A DNA stretch of 64,000 nucleotides from SIG598 sp045580875 (GCA_045580875.1 JAZNOP010000082.1:1-64000), one strand, 5' to 3'. Counted from the stretch's first letter, positions 25,638-34,977 are shown. Translations and numbers: made by a program. The notes: a model not told the origin generated them from the letters alone.

Positions 25638-25667
25638 TTGAAAGTGGAGCGCGCGCTGTGATATACT
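25638..25667 (+). promoter_or_regulatory. Promoter of the deacetylase-DUF3795-trmO operon
   Basis: TTGAAA at 25638-25643 and TATACT at 25662-25667, 18 bp apart, about 60 bp ahead of the next gene. Confidence 0.5.
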
Positions 25668-25725
25668 GAAAACAGCCTGAAAGAAATGCGAAAATCATAT
25701 TTACTTCAATACAAAGAGGATAATT

Positions 25726-26397
25726 ATGAGCAAAAAATACATAGCGTTGACTTTTGACGACGGTCCGAGTGCAGATATCACACCGGCGCTGCTCGATATA
25801 ATAGAAAAATATTCAATCACAGCATCCTTCTTTGTCTGCGGTCAGAGTGTGACAGGGGAAACCGCGCCCATCATGCGCAGAGCGTTTGATATGGGCTGTG
25901 AGATAAATAATCACTCAAACACCCACCCGGCTTACACTGAGCTTACCGAAGAGCAGATGAAAGCTGAAACAGACATAACCGATGATATTGTCAGGAGAGT
26001 GATCGGCATTTGTCCGCGCTTTTTCCGCCCGCCCTTCATCAGCGTTGATGAGCGTGTTATGAATACTGTCAGCAAGCCGTTTATCTGTGGAATCGGAACA
26101 GAGGACTGGGACGACAGCTGCACGGCTGAAAGACGCTTTAACGATATCATGGCGCAGGTGTGTGACGGCATAATCATACTCATGCACGACATGACCGGCA
26201 ATACAGCCAATATTGAGGTTGTCGGCAGACTTATACCCGAGCTGCTCAGTCAGGGATATACCTTTGTTACAGTATCACAGCTTTTTGAGATAAAGGGCGT
26301 TGTGCCGGAGGAGCACAGGGCTGTTTATTCCATAGTACCGCAGGAGGAAATGATGTACCGCGAGAAATGGTTTGTTTCAGAGGGCGAAAATGAATGA
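25726..26397 (+). CDS. NodB-like polysaccharide deacetylase, cytoplasmic
   Basis: 223 residues. ALTFDDGPSADIT near residues 7-19 gives the catalytic and metal Asp pair, INNHSNTHP near 60 the metal His pair, FFRPPF near 98 the substrate groove motif, and IILMHDM the late His. These metal-dependent carbohydrate esterases (CE4) remove N- or O-acetyl groups. There is no signal peptide or anchor, so it likely acts on a cytoplasmic substrate, unlike typical peptidoglycan deacetylases. It overlaps the following gene by 8 nt. Confidence 0.87.
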   Translation: MSKKYIALTFDDGPSADITPALLDIIEKYSITASFFVCGQSVTGETAPIMRRAFDMGCEINNHSNTHPAYTELTEEQMKAETDITDDIVRRVIGICPRFFRPPFISVDERVMNTVSKPFICGIGTEDWDDSCTAERRFNDIMAQVCDGIIILMHDMTGNTANIEVVGRLIPELLSQGYTFVTVSQLFEIKGVVPEEHRAVYSIVPQEEMMYREKWFVSEGENE

Positions 26398-26800
26398 CGA
26401 AAGAATGATATCGGTCTGCGGTGATAACTGCGCTGTGTGTCCGAGATACAATGCAAAGAGCGAAGAGGAACTGCATCGGCTGGCTCAGCTGTGGCACAGA
26501 ATCGGCTGGAGAGACAGGGTTGTTGAGCCTGATGAAATGAGGTGCAGCGGCTGCGGCTCAGGAAAGGGCTGTGCTTATCAGCTCAGAGAGTGCTGTGCAG
26601 AGAATAACGTTGAGCGGTGTACGCAGTGCAGTTGTTTTCCGTGCGAAAGGATCGCGGCGCTGCTGGAGAAGTCGGCTTACAACCGCAGCAGATGCTTCGA
26701 GGTGTGCAGCGAGGAGGAGTTTGCGCTGCTCGACAGAGCCTTTTATCAGAAGGAAAAATATCTTGGTCTGCTGCCGGAAAGCAGCGGCAGGGAGGATTAA
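26390..26800 (+). CDS. Cysteine-rich DUF3795-like protein
   Basis: 136 residues with many paired cysteines: SVCGDNCAVCPRYNA near the N-terminus, CSGCGSGKGCAY, RECC and RCTQCSCFPCERI in the centre, and a charged helical tail. The pattern fits the DUF3795 family, thought to bind zinc or iron-sulfur, whose function is unknown. ATG at 26390 overlaps the end of the deacetylase gene and has AGAGGGCG just ahead. Co-transcription with a deacetylase and trmO gives no clear functional hint. Confidence 0.75.
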   Translation: MNDERMISVCGDNCAVCPRYNAKSEEELHRLAQLWHRIGWRDRVVEPDEMRCSGCGSGKGCAYQLRECCAENNVERCTQCSCFPCERIAALLEKSAYNRSRCFEVCSEEEFALLDRAFYQKEKYLGLLPESSGRED

Positions 26801-26802
26801 TT

Positions 26803-27495
26803 TTGGGCGAGACATACGAAATGAAAATAATCGGACATATCCGCAGTGACTTTCCAACCAAGTTCGGAATACCGCGCCAGAGCGGTCTTGTCGAATCGCT
26901 GACAGCTCAGATAATTTTCGAGCCGGAGTACCGTGTGGCAGATGCTTTCCGCGGTCTCGAGGGATATTCCCATATATGGCTGCTGTGGCAGTTCTCGGCG
27001 GCTCTGCGTGAGGGCTGGTCACCAACAGTGCGTCCTCCGAGACTTGGCGGCAATACGAGAATGGGTGTGTTTGCGACCCGTTCTCCCTTCCGACCGAACA
27101 GCATAGGGCTTTCGGCGGTCAGACTTGACAGCATCGAGCTGCACCCGAAGCTCGGACCGGTACTGCACATATCCGGTGCCGACCTGATGGACGGAACGCC
27201 TATATATGACATCAAGCCCTATCTGCCGTATACCGACAGCCGCCCGGAGGCGACAGGCGGGTTTGCTGCAGAGGTGTTTGATTACAGCCTGGAGGTGGAT
27301 TTTCCGCCGGAATTGCTTGAGCGTGTGCCGGAGAGCCGCCGAGAAGGACTCATCGGTGTTCTTTCACAGGACCCGCGTCCGGCGGTACACAATGACCCCG
27401 AGCGTGTCTATGGAGTCAGCTTTGCCGGATTTGATGTCCGTTTTTGCGTGAGCGGCGGACGGCTGACAGTGGTCGAACTGGCAGAGGGGAAATAG
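26803..27495 (+). CDS. trmO: tRNA m6t6A37 methyltransferase TrmO
   Basis: 230 residues of the TsaA/TrmO beta-barrel family, which N6-methylates t6A37 in threonine tRNA with SAM. Recognisable blocks are HIRSDFPTKFGIPRQSG, GLEGYSHIWLLWQFS, the hallmark MGVFATRSPFRPNSIGLS near residues 87-104, and DIKPYLPYTDS. The C-terminal ~80 residues are the shorter extension found in bacterial forms. I chose TTG at 26803 since GGAGG at 26791-26795 sits 7 nt ahead; ATG at 26821 is an alternative start. Confidence 0.92.
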   Translation: MGETYEMKIIGHIRSDFPTKFGIPRQSGLVESLTAQIIFEPEYRVADAFRGLEGYSHIWLLWQFSAALREGWSPTVRPPRLGGNTRMGVFATRSPFRPNSIGLSAVRLDSIELHPKLGPVLHISGADLMDGTPIYDIKPYLPYTDSRPEATGGFAAEVFDYSLEVDFPPELLERVPESRREGLIGVLSQDPRPAVHNDPERVYGVSFAGFDVRFCVSGGRLTVVELAEGK

Positions 27496-27541
27496 TGCAG
27501 CCCGTCAGCGGTTCAATGCTGTTATCGTGCTGTCGGATATC

Positions 27542-27569
27542 TTGACAGGCTATGTATAAGTTGTATAAT
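27542..27569 (+). promoter_or_regulatory. Consensus promoter before the GNAT-like gene
   Basis: TTGACA at 27542-27547, 16-bp spacer, TATAAT at 27564-27569, about 65 bp before the start codon. Confidence 0.75.
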
Positions 27570-27634
27570 TGTAATTGATAATATGGAGTGGGATCCACAG
27601 TGAATCATCACTCGGAAATTATGGAGAACTTCTG

Positions 27635-28273
27635 ATGTGCTTTGATTTCTTCAAAAGAAAGTCAACAAAAAACAGGAAAGCTGAAAGAAAAATGAATAAG
27701 TTTGAAGTCAGATACGGAAATGAGATTGACCGCAGTATTCTTGAGCAGGTGTATGCTCTTGATGTAATGTGTTACGAGAAGGAACTTCAGGGTGAGCTTG
27801 AAAACCTTATCAAGCGCTATGAGTGCAACAGAGATACCTTTATCTGCGTTATGGACGGTGAGCGCCTTGCCGGATACATCAATTTCTTTCCAATAGGTGA
27901 AAAGCTGCACGAGGATCTTTTTGATGATGATCACCGCGAGATACGCGATGATGACATTGAGCCGGAGGAAATGGCTCAGTATACAAAAGACGGCGTAAAC
28001 AATATCTTTATCATCTCTGTTGTGGTGCACCCTGACTACAGAGACGGTGAGACGGTAAAGCTTATTGGCAGAAAATTTGCGAAATTCATTGCAGACAAGC
28101 AGGCGGATGGATATAACATCGGCGACATAACCGGAACAGCAGTTTCGGGCGGCGGACGCAAATTCCTTTCCCGTATGGGCTTTGAGCCGCGCAGAGAGCT
28201 TGAAGAAGGCTACGTGCTGTATGTCTGTGACGGAGAAAATCTGGAGGAGCTGATTGAAGATGGCAGAGAATAA
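27635..28273 (+). CDS. GNAT-like acetyltransferase
   Basis: About 212 residues. A basic N-terminal leader (FDFFKRKSTKNRKAERK) precedes a GNAT-like fold: VYALDVMCYEKE, a strand FICVMDGERLAGYINFF near residues 68-84, IISVVVHPDYRDGETVKLIGRKF near 124-146 (acetyl-CoA-binding strand-helix), and GGRKFLSRMGFEP near 170. The canonical Q/RxxGxG/A motif is altered to DYRDGETVKLIG, so cofactor binding is not certain. ATG at 27635 follows TGGAGAA. It overlaps the next gene by about 14 nt, suggesting a joint function. Confidence 0.7.
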   Translation: MCFDFFKRKSTKNRKAERKMNKFEVRYGNEIDRSILEQVYALDVMCYEKELQGELENLIKRYECNRDTFICVMDGERLAGYINFFPIGEKLHEDLFDDDHREIRDDDIEPEEMAQYTKDGVNNIFIISVVVHPDYRDGETVKLIGRKFAKFIADKQADGYNIGDITGTAVSGGGRKFLSRMGFEPRRELEEGYVLYVCDGENLEELIEDGRE

Positions 28274-29501
28274 GAAACAGGAATACCGCAAGACGTATAA
28301 AAACGATCTGTTTTTCTTTATCCCTTATGCGATGAACAAAATGGATCAGGAGCTTGATGCTGAAAAGATAACCGAGCTGGTTGGTGAGGCTGGCAGGGCT
28401 TATATCGAGGCAATCGAGGAGAACGCAGTTTATGAATGTACCAACCATGTTGTAAATCAGATGCGCCGAATCTGCCTTGGCTCATATAAATTCGCCTGCA
28501 TGAACGATGATTACGACGGTACAGTGCTGGCGTATGAAGATGCAGAGTTTGTGCTCACTGTTCATGAGAACAGCGGTCTCGGCGTTCTGTGCATAATCAT
28601 TCCCGACAACAAATTCTCAACTACCCAGCTGGAGGATCAGATGTCATCGAGACATCTTGAGGTGCTCGACGAGCGTACAGGTAAGAATATCAACATCAAC
28701 GAGCTCATGCGCGAGAAGTTCGGCATGGAGAACTGCGGTGATGCAAAGTGCCTTGTGTGTATGTCAAACGAGCCGGAAAATCCCGAGGAGATGGCATATA
28801 TTCTTGCGGCTGAGGCTTTCAACAGCTCTCACATCGATTACAGAATTGTCAACCGCGATGTTCTCGACTGGAAAGATCATAATATTGCGAAGTATGACTA
28901 CTATGACGCATACCTTTCCGATTGCGCAATAGCCTTTGTCATGAAGGATTATCCTGAGGATTTCGCTGAGCGTCTCGGAATTGAGGCAACATACCTTTTT
29001 GTCGTAGAGCTGACTGTTTTCCAGCACTCGGCTGTTACACGCACAAATATGCGCATTGTCGAAGAGCTTGACTGTCCCCATGGCACCGACCTTGACTTTG
29101 TTCAGGAGCTGTACGATGAGTTCGGCAGAACAATACGCTTCTGGGAATGGGACAACTTCAAGTACCCGATGGCTCAGTGCGAGGCCGATGAAATAATCAA
29201 GGCATTCGACACAAGAAAGATAATGAGTACATACAACCGCAATCAGGCATATCTCGAGCGCTTGATCGAGCTGAGAAACGCCCGTTCAAACGAGCGCGAG
29301 AACCGTATGCTGAACGCAACCGTTCTGGTGCTTACCTTCCTGCAGATAACAACGGTCATTACCGGTGCTGTTCACTGGCTGATCAATTTCTTCGGAATAA
29401 ACCAGAAGGTCGAAATTCCGATGAGCATTGCGCTTCTGGCTCTTGTACTCGGTGCGGTTATCTACATCATGATCAAAATGTGGCGCCGAAAGAAAAACTG
29501 A
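28260..29501 (+). CDS. Unknown protein with two C-terminal membrane segments
   Basis: 413 residues, not recognised. The first ~340 are soluble and acidic, with DLFFFIPYAMNKMDQEL near the start, a cysteine pair CLVCMSNEPENPEE, and a late helix-rich region (TYNRNQAYLERLIELRNARS). Two hydrophobic segments follow at the C-terminus (LNATVLVLTFLQITTVITGA and IPMSIALLALVLGAVIYIMI), ending KMWRRKKN. The helix-hairpin end is reminiscent in outline of CorA-type or DUF155 proteins, but I see no GMN motif. ATG at 28260 follows GGAGGAG. It overlaps the GNAT-like gene. Confidence 0.65.
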   Translation: MAENKKQEYRKTYKNDLFFFIPYAMNKMDQELDAEKITELVGEAGRAYIEAIEENAVYECTNHVVNQMRRICLGSYKFACMNDDYDGTVLAYEDAEFVLTVHENSGLGVLCIIIPDNKFSTTQLEDQMSSRHLEVLDERTGKNININELMREKFGMENCGDAKCLVCMSNEPENPEEMAYILAAEAFNSSHIDYRIVNRDVLDWKDHNIAKYDYYDAYLSDCAIAFVMKDYPEDFAERLGIEATYLFVVELTVFQHSAVTRTNMRIVEELDCPHGTDLDFVQELYDEFGRTIRFWEWDNFKYPMAQCEADEIIKAFDTRKIMSTYNRNQAYLERLIELRNARSNERENRMLNATVLVLTFLQITTVITGAVHWLINFFGINQKVEIPMSIALLALVLGAVIYIMIKMWRRKKN

Positions 29502-29510
29502 CGATATCAG

Positions 29511-29975
29511 ATGAAAACAGCAAAACGCATAGTATTCACACTGCTGACGGTGCTGCTGCTGATATTCATTTTCGGCAATTCAGCCGCTGACGGGGACGAT
29601 TCGTCATCGCTCAGCCTGCGTGTTACCGAATGGCTGAATGCATCGCTGTCAGCACTGAGCATACCGCTTGAGCTGTCTCATGCATTCGTGCGCAAGCTGG
29701 CGCATTTCACCGAGTTTTCCGCGCTCGGATTTCTGCTGACAATGACAGTATGGTCATGGCAGAAAGAAGCTGAGTCATGGAGATTCTGCAAGGTATGGAT
29801 ATCTCTTGCCGGCGGTCTTGCTGCAGCCTGTATTGATGAATATCTGCAGACCTTTGTGCCCGAGCGGCATGGCTGCATTGCCGATGCACTGCTGGATTTC
29901 AGCGGTGTTCTGTGGGCTGCGCTTGCGGCAGCGGCAATAATTGCGGCTGTGAGCAGAAAAAAGCGAACTGAATAA
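29511..29975 (+). CDS. VanZ-like membrane protein
   Basis: 154 residues with four hydrophobic segments and the VanZ-family positions: an early FGNSAADGDD, HAFVRKLAHFTEFSALGFLL near residues 62-81, and IDEYLQTFVPERHGCIADALLDFSG near 104-128. VanZ proteins are implicated in low-level teicoplanin resistance in enterococci; most homologues have no known role. It lies 9 bp after the previous gene, so is probably co-transcribed. Confidence 0.88.
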   Translation: MKTAKRIVFTLLTVLLLIFIFGNSAADGDDSSSLSLRVTEWLNASLSALSIPLELSHAFVRKLAHFTEFSALGFLLTMTVWSWQKEAESWRFCKVWISLAGGLAAACIDEYLQTFVPERHGCIADALLDFSGVLWAALAAAAIIAAVSRKKRTE

Positions 29976-29979
29976 AAAT

Positions 29980-30022
29980 AAACCGCCGGTATCGGAGAGT
30001 TTTCCGATGCCGGCGGTTTTGA
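29980..30022. terminator. Bidirectional intrinsic terminator
   Basis: AAACCGCCGGTATCGGA and TCCGATGCCGGCGGTTT form a long stem with one mismatch, flanked by A and T runs. It separates the rightward VanZ-like gene and the leftward ABC permease gene. Confidence 0.9.
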
Positions 30023-30030
30023 TTACAGCG

Positions 30031-31605
30031 TTACTTATGAAGCTTGAAGGTTTTAGGTGCAATGGTGTAGGCAAGTATCAGTGCGATAATGACATAGATT
30101 ACACAGAAGATGGTCACTGCAAGGCAGAACCAGAAGGTGGGCAGCTGAACCTGCAGACCGAAATAGCAGATCATATAGGTCAGCGCATTGACAACTCTGT
30201 ATGCGGCGCCTTTTATTTCCATGTTGAAATTATAGGGCTGGAAGAGATAATAAAGCACCAGATTATGCACAGAGAAGAACACCGACATGGATATTATTGC
30301 CGAGAAGGAAAGCAGATAGTTGAGCGGCTGGTCGGTTCCTCCGGTGATGAAGAGCAGCAGAGGCAGACCGACAGCAATGACCGATGCAGGCATCAGGTTT
30401 ATCATTGTGATGTACTTGAGTCGCTCGGTGAAAAGTGCCAGTATAGCTTTCGGCTGACGGAAGAAACGGTAGGAAAGCATGCTGTGATCGCAGTTCATGA
30501 ACATTGCCTGCGAAATAACCGCGCCCTTGTTTATTATATACATGATAAACAGGAAGTAGGGCAGAGAATTGAGCAGCAGCTCATTGATTGTCTCACTGAC
30601 CTCGGTGGAGAACAGCGATGCGGCAACTGCAATTACAAGTATCACAGCGCAGACGATTGTGGTTGTCTTTGCCGGACGTGAAAGCAGCTTTGAGTGACGC
30701 TTGACAAACAGCTCGTTGAAGTATTTCCAGCCGGTCTTGCTGCTGGTGACCTCCACCTCGCTGATGGTCTTTGTCATGCTCTGCTGGTTTATGTTGTTCT
30801 CGGTGGTGTTGAGTGCGGCGATGGTCTCAGGGTTGAGAATAACGCGGTAGAGTGCGCGGTAGCTCTTAAAGCGGAGTATACAGATGTATCCTGCAATACC
30901 TGCGAGAGCAAAGACGGCAAAGAGAATATAGAACAGCGGCTTGCTGATTGCTGTGCCGAGCAGCAGCGGCGGCAGATATGCAGCGACAAGGCATACTGCA
31001 GCTGAGATAAATCTGAACAGCGGTCTGATTTCTTTTACGGTGCCGTCTTTGCGCGGCTTCATGTAAAGCAGCTGGAAGGCTCCGAAGATAAGCTTGACAG
31101 CCACGACATAGAGCGGGAGCAGCAGACAGGCGATGACGTCAACGCCGCTGATCAGACCGAAAATAAGGGTGAACGGCAAAAATCCGACGATGGTCTTGAA
31201 AAGGAAAAATCCGTAGTTTGCGAGGGTGTATTTTGCCGGATCCATGCGCATCGAGAAGATGGCATAGTATTTGTCCATCGATGGGTCAAGCAGGTCTGTA
31301 TTGAGCAGTCCGCCGATGAATGTAAGGAAGAAGAAAACATGGAGGAATGCCGCGCCGGTGTCATCTGCAAGGAACATGGAAACCGGGAAGATCATTGCGG
31401 CAATGTAGATAAGCTTGCCCATGAATACCGACATTATCTCTGAGAGAATGCTTATCACTGAGGCGAAGGTCTTGAGCCCCTTTGAAGCATACAGCTTTTC
31501 AGGCAGCAGACGCTTTATGAGCGGCAGTGTTTTCAGCGAGAAAATGACACTGTTGGTTTTGTAGGCAATGCGCAGGCGGAAGGAATCACGGAAGGTCTTA
31601 AGCAT
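30031..31605 (-). CDS. ABC-2-type transporter membrane subunit
   Basis: About 524 residues with roughly 12 membrane segments in two halves. A soluble stretch rich in polar residues (NTTENNINQQSMTKTISEVEVTSSKTGW, near 265-292) lies between them. The layout suggests a fused or duplicated ABC-2 exporter permease. ATG at 31605 was chosen because AGAGGTG sits 6 nt upstream; GTG at 31614 overlaps that site. The start overlaps the end of the ATPase gene, so the two subunits are coupled. Substrate unknown. Confidence 0.8.
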   Translation of the reverse strand: MLKTFRDSFRLRIAYKTNSVIFSLKTLPLIKRLLPEKLYASKGLKTFASVISILSEIMSVFMGKLIYIAAMIFPVSMFLADDTGAAFLHVFFFLTFIGGLLNTDLLDPSMDKYYAIFSMRMDPAKYTLANYGFFLFKTIVGFLPFTLIFGLISGVDVIACLLLPLYVVAVKLIFGAFQLLYMKPRKDGTVKEIRPLFRFISAAVCLVAAYLPPLLLGTAISKPLFYILFAVFALAGIAGYICILRFKSYRALYRVILNPETIAALNTTENNINQQSMTKTISEVEVTSSKTGWKYFNELFVKRHSKLLSRPAKTTTIVCAVILVIAVAASLFSTEVSETINELLLNSLPYFLFIMYIINKGAVISQAMFMNCDHSMLSYRFFRQPKAILALFTERLKYITMINLMPASVIAVGLPLLLFITGGTDQPLNYLLSFSAIISMSVFFSVHNLVLYYLFQPYNFNMEIKGAAYRVVNALTYMICYFGLQVQLPTFWFCLAVTIFCVIYVIIALILAYTIAPKTFKLHK

Positions 31606-32305
31606 CCTGCTCACCTCTCAGCGCAGCAATTATCTTATCCTTGAAATCGTCGTTGTCAAGGTCGTTTTTGTCAATGAGCGACAGCACGCCCTCGTTGAGA
31701 ATGACTATCTCGTCGCAAAGGTCAAGCGCCAGCTCCATGATATGGGTGGAGAAGATGATTATGTGCTCGTCCTTCTTTTCGCGAAGCAGCTCCTTCATCT
31801 CGTCTGCAACAACAACGTCAAATGAGGTGAGCGGCTCGTCGAGCAGCATGATGCCGGGGTTGGCGATGAAATTGACCAGCATCTGCACCTTGTTTTTCAT
31901 GCCGTGGGAGTAGTCCTTGATCAGACGGTCGCGATCCTCCTCTGCCATCTGCATCATGTCGAAGTATTCATCGACCGAACGCGGGTCGGTTATTGTTTTT
32001 TTATTGATATCCATGAAGAACTGAACAAACTCTCTGCCGGTAAGGAATTCCGGAACAACAGGAGTCGAGAGGACATATCCGATATCTTCTGCGCGCACTG
32101 CACGTGTCGTGCCGTTCTCCTCGATGCAGAATGAACCGCCGTCAATGGTCAGGTCTTCGTTGATGCAGTTGAAAAGGGTGGTCTTGCCGGCGCCGTTTCT
32201 GCCGAGAAGACCGTATATCTTGCCCTGCTCGAAGGTAAAGGAAGCGCCTCGCAGGACTTCCTTCTTTTCAAAGCTTTTTCTGATATCGCTTACGATAAGT
32301 TTCAT
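31598..32305 (-). CDS. ABC transporter ATP-binding protein (exporter type)
   Basis: 235 residues with Walker A GLLGRNGAGKTTLF near residues 33-46, a Q-loop around STPVVPEFL, signature YSHGMKNKVQ in place of LSGGQ, Walker B IMLLDEPLTSFD near 153-164, and switch His in FSTHIME. The SHGMK signature is common in small ABC-2 exporter ATPases. It pairs with the permease at 30031-31605. GGAGG lies about 13 nt ahead of ATG, rather far, so initiation may be modest. Confidence 0.9.
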   Translation of the reverse strand: MKLIVSDIRKSFEKKEVLRGASFTFEQGKIYGLLGRNGAGKTTLFNCINEDLTIDGGSFCIEENGTTRAVRAEDIGYVLSTPVVPEFLTGREFVQFFMDINKKTITDPRSVDEYFDMMQMAEEDRDRLIKDYSHGMKNKVQMLVNFIANPGIMLLDEPLTSFDVVVADEMKELLREKKDEHIIIFSTHIMELALDLCDEIVILNEGVLSLIDKNDLDNDDFKDKIIAALRGEQDA

Positions 32306-32402
32306 GGTGTTGTCACAGCCTCCGGTTTATGATATGAAATGACAGTGTTGTGCTTTACTGTGATAAATTCTAACACATTGTTAAATATTCGTCAATATTG
32401 AA

Positions 32403-32440
32403 AGCCGCACGATAAATGGTGTTAACGTGCGGCTCTTTTT
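32403..32440. terminator. Stem-loop terminator between two leftward units
   Basis: AGCCGCACG and CGTGCGGCT are perfect 9-bp arms with a 14-nt loop. Rightward it is followed by CTTTTTG; leftward by TTTCAATATT. It lies just past the end of the leftward isomerase gene and probably ends the uxa operon, although the leftward T-run is weak. Confidence 0.6.
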
Positions 32441-32479
32441 GTATGTAATTTTCTGATTAAGAATCAGTTCAGATTCAAT

Positions 32480-33337
32480 TTATACTCTTGCGTAAATGCG
32501 CTCAATCAGCTCGCGTGAGGAAACAGCGTTGTCATTGACAGTATTCTCAAGGGTTGCCTGAACGCAGGGCTTTTTGGCTTTGAGAAAGCGAAGTATTTCT
32601 GTGTAGTCCATTTCACCTGTGCCTGCGGCAACGCTTATCAGCTTACCGTCCTGACGGACAAAGTCCTTGATATGCACCACAGCGATGTGGTCGCACAGCT
32701 TCTCCATTGCTTCTCCTATCACGCGCTCTCTGTCGTCAGCATTATCCATGCACAGAAGATTGACCGGATCGAGAATTATGCGCAGATTGGGACTGGCAAT
32801 TGACTTTATTACCCTGAGTGCGCGGTCAGGATTGTATACGATGTGATTCCATACTGGCTCGATTGCCATTGTGACGCCCCAGTGCTCAGCGCATTCCACA
32901 ACATCAGCGAGATTGCGGGTGAAGATATCGAGCGCCTCGTCGGTGTGAGTGTTGGCATCAAGCTTGTATTCAGCATTGGGCGAGCCGGTCTCTGTACCGA
33001 CAACGCAGGCGCCGCACAGCGAAGCAACACGCAGATTCGCGTAGTAGCGCTGCTTTATCTCAGCAAGCTTTGCGGGGTCAGGGTGGGCGAGATTAAGATA
33101 GCAGCCGAGTACAGCGATATCAAGGTCGTGTCTGCCGAAAACGCGCTTGAAATGCATGGCCATACCCTCGGTCATCGCGGCATCGTCAAAGGTGATGCCC
33201 TTCATGACCTTCTGCGGAGCAAGATGAACACAGCAGAAGCCTTCTTCCTTAGCCTTTGCGGCGCGGGCTTCTATTGTTTGCAGCTCTTCGGGACAGCCGG
33301 TGTTTACGTCGTGAAGTCTTATTCCGATCTGAAGCAT
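32480..33337 (-). CDS. TIM-barrel sugar isomerase/epimerase (AP endonuclease 2 family)
   Basis: 285 residues of the xylose-isomerase-like TIM-barrel family. Metal-site signals include MAIEPVWNH near residue 155 (Glu), ILDPVNLL near 187 (Asp), HIKDFV near 220 (His) and ATLENT near 260 (Glu). Members isomerise or epimerise sugars and sugar acids. ATG at 33337 follows GAGGTG by 6 nt. Last in the leftward uxaB-uxaA-uxaC group, it may process a uronate or a related pectin sugar, but the substrate is not known. Confidence 0.82.
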   Translation of the reverse strand: MLQIGIRLHDVNTGCPEELQTIEARAAKAKEEGFCCVHLAPQKVMKGITFDDAAMTEGMAMHFKRVFGRHDLDIAVLGCYLNLAHPDPAKLAEIKQRYYANLRVASLCGACVVGTETGSPNAEYKLDANTHTDEALDIFTRNLADVVECAEHWGVTMAIEPVWNHIVYNPDRALRVIKSIASPNLRIILDPVNLLCMDNADDRERVIGEAMEKLCDHIAVVHIKDFVRQDGKLISVAAGTGEMDYTEILRFLKAKKPCVQATLENTVNDNAVSSRELIERIYARV

Positions 33338-33436
33338 TTGAAACACCTCATAATGAATTATATTTATTATTACAGCCGTCCGGCATTGTGAACACACCGG
33401 ACGGCTGCCCATTGTTGGAGTATGCCGTTATCTGAA

Positions 33437-34855
33437 TTACTTCAGGCAGTCGCCGAAGTTGAAGTAGTTGACAGTGTTGTTGTAGCTGATGTTCTCAACG
33501 ACCTTGCCGAGGAATTCGAAATCAGCAGGATACTCGCCGTCCTCGACCATCTGACCGAAGAGGTTGCAGAGTATGCGGCGGAAGTACTCGTGACGGGTGT
33601 AGCTCAGGAAGCTGCGGGAGTCGGTGAGCATTCCGTTGAAGGTGGCGATAACGCCAAGGCTCATCAGGCTGGTCATCTGCTGCTCCATGCCGGGCTTGTG
33701 GTCGTTGAACCACCATGCAGAGCCCTGCTGGATCTTGCCGGGGATATCGCTGTTTGTCTGGAAGCAGCCCATGATAGTGCCGATGATGCCGTTGTCTGCC
33801 GGATTGAGGGAATAGAGGATAGTTCTGGGCAGTGCATCAGACTCTTCCATCTTGGAGAGGAAGCGTGCAAGACCGTCAGCGTTTGCAGCATCGTTCATGG
33901 AATCGAAGCCGGTGTCAGCGCCGAGTTTTGCAAACATCTTGGCGGAATTGTTGCGCAGGCAGCCGAAGTGCAGCTGCATGACCCAGCCGAGGCGGTAGTA
34001 TTCCTTGCCGACAGCAACCAGCATTGCAGTATGGAATGCAAGCTGCTCGCGGACGGTAATCTTTCCGCCGTTCTTTGCACGGCTGAGAATATCGTCAAGC
34101 TCAGCCTCGGTTGCTTCCTCGCAGAAGCAGAAGTCAAGAGCATGGTCGGAAACGCGGCAGCCGTTCTCTGCAAAGTATGCGATGCGGTCAGCCATAGCTC
34201 TGCGCATATCGTCAAACTTCTCGATAGAGTAGCCGACGACTTCCTCGAGCTTCTTTACGTAGCCGGCGAACTCCTCCTTGTCAGCGCGCATTGCCTTGTC
34301 CGGGCGGAATGCAGGCAGAACAGCGGCAGGAGCGGTGGGATCGGCGGCAATAAGCTGATGAGCCTCGAGGGTATCGATGGGATCATCAGTGGTGCAGATG
34401 AGCTTTACGTTGGACTTGCGGATAATGCCGCGGACGGTAAGGTCATCACCTGCGAGAAGCTTGTTGCAGTGCTGGTAGATATCCATAGCGTTTCTGCCGG
34501 TAAGCGGCTCGGTTACGCCGAAGTAGCGCTGAAGCTCAAGATGGGTCCAGTGATAGAGAGGATTGCCGATAAGATTCGGAATGGTCTCAGCCCACTTCTG
34601 GAACTTTTCCTCGGGAGATGCATCGCCGGTGATGAAGTGCTCTGCAACACCGCAGGAACGCATTGCACGCCACTTGTAGTGGTCGCCGCCAAGCCATACC
34701 TCGGTGATACTGTCGTACTTCTTGTCCTGATAGATCTCCATAGGATTGATGTGGCAGTGATAGTCGATGATGGGCATCTTCTCAGCGTGATCGTGATAGA
34801 GAATGCGGGCAGCTTCTGTTCTGAGAAGAAAATCCTCGTTCATGAAAGGCTTCAT
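33437..34855 (-). CDS. uxaC: Glucuronate/galacturonate isomerase
   Basis: 472 residues, standard UxaC length. Opens with MKPFMNEDFLLRTEAARILYHD; IIDYHCHINPMEIY near residues 29-42 carries the metal His pair, and WLGGDHYKWRAMRSCGV and GNPLYHWTHLELQRYFG are family blocks. It interconverts D-galacturonate and D-tagaturonate (and D-glucuronate and D-fructuronate) in the cytoplasm, the first step of galacturonate use. GGAGG lies about 9 nt before ATG. It is third in the leftward operon after uxaB and uxaA. Confidence 0.95.
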   Translation of the reverse strand: MKPFMNEDFLLRTEAARILYHDHAEKMPIIDYHCHINPMEIYQDKKYDSITEVWLGGDHYKWRAMRSCGVAEHFITGDASPEEKFQKWAETIPNLIGNPLYHWTHLELQRYFGVTEPLTGRNAMDIYQHCNKLLAGDDLTVRGIIRKSNVKLICTTDDPIDTLEAHQLIAADPTAPAAVLPAFRPDKAMRADKEEFAGYVKKLEEVVGYSIEKFDDMRRAMADRIAYFAENGCRVSDHALDFCFCEEATEAELDDILSRAKNGGKITVREQLAFHTAMLVAVGKEYYRLGWVMQLHFGCLRNNSAKMFAKLGADTGFDSMNDAANADGLARFLSKMEESDALPRTILYSLNPADNGIIGTIMGCFQTNSDIPGKIQQGSAWWFNDHKPGMEQQMTSLMSLGVIATFNGMLTDSRSFLSYTRHEYFRRILCNLFGQMVEDGEYPADFEFLGKVVENISYNNTVNYFNFGDCLK

Positions 34856-34977
34856 ATTGTGTGTCCTCCGTTTTCTTCATTGTTTTTATTATCTGTAAGC
34901 AATATATTGAATTGATTGATACAATACTATAATAGCACAAACTGTGCATAAGGCACAGCCCTTTTGTGAAAAAATTA

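Noticed and set aside
33422..34915. Long rightward open frame opposite uxaC
   Set aside because: uxaC on the minus strand matches its family end to end; the opposite frame is a compositional shadow without domains.
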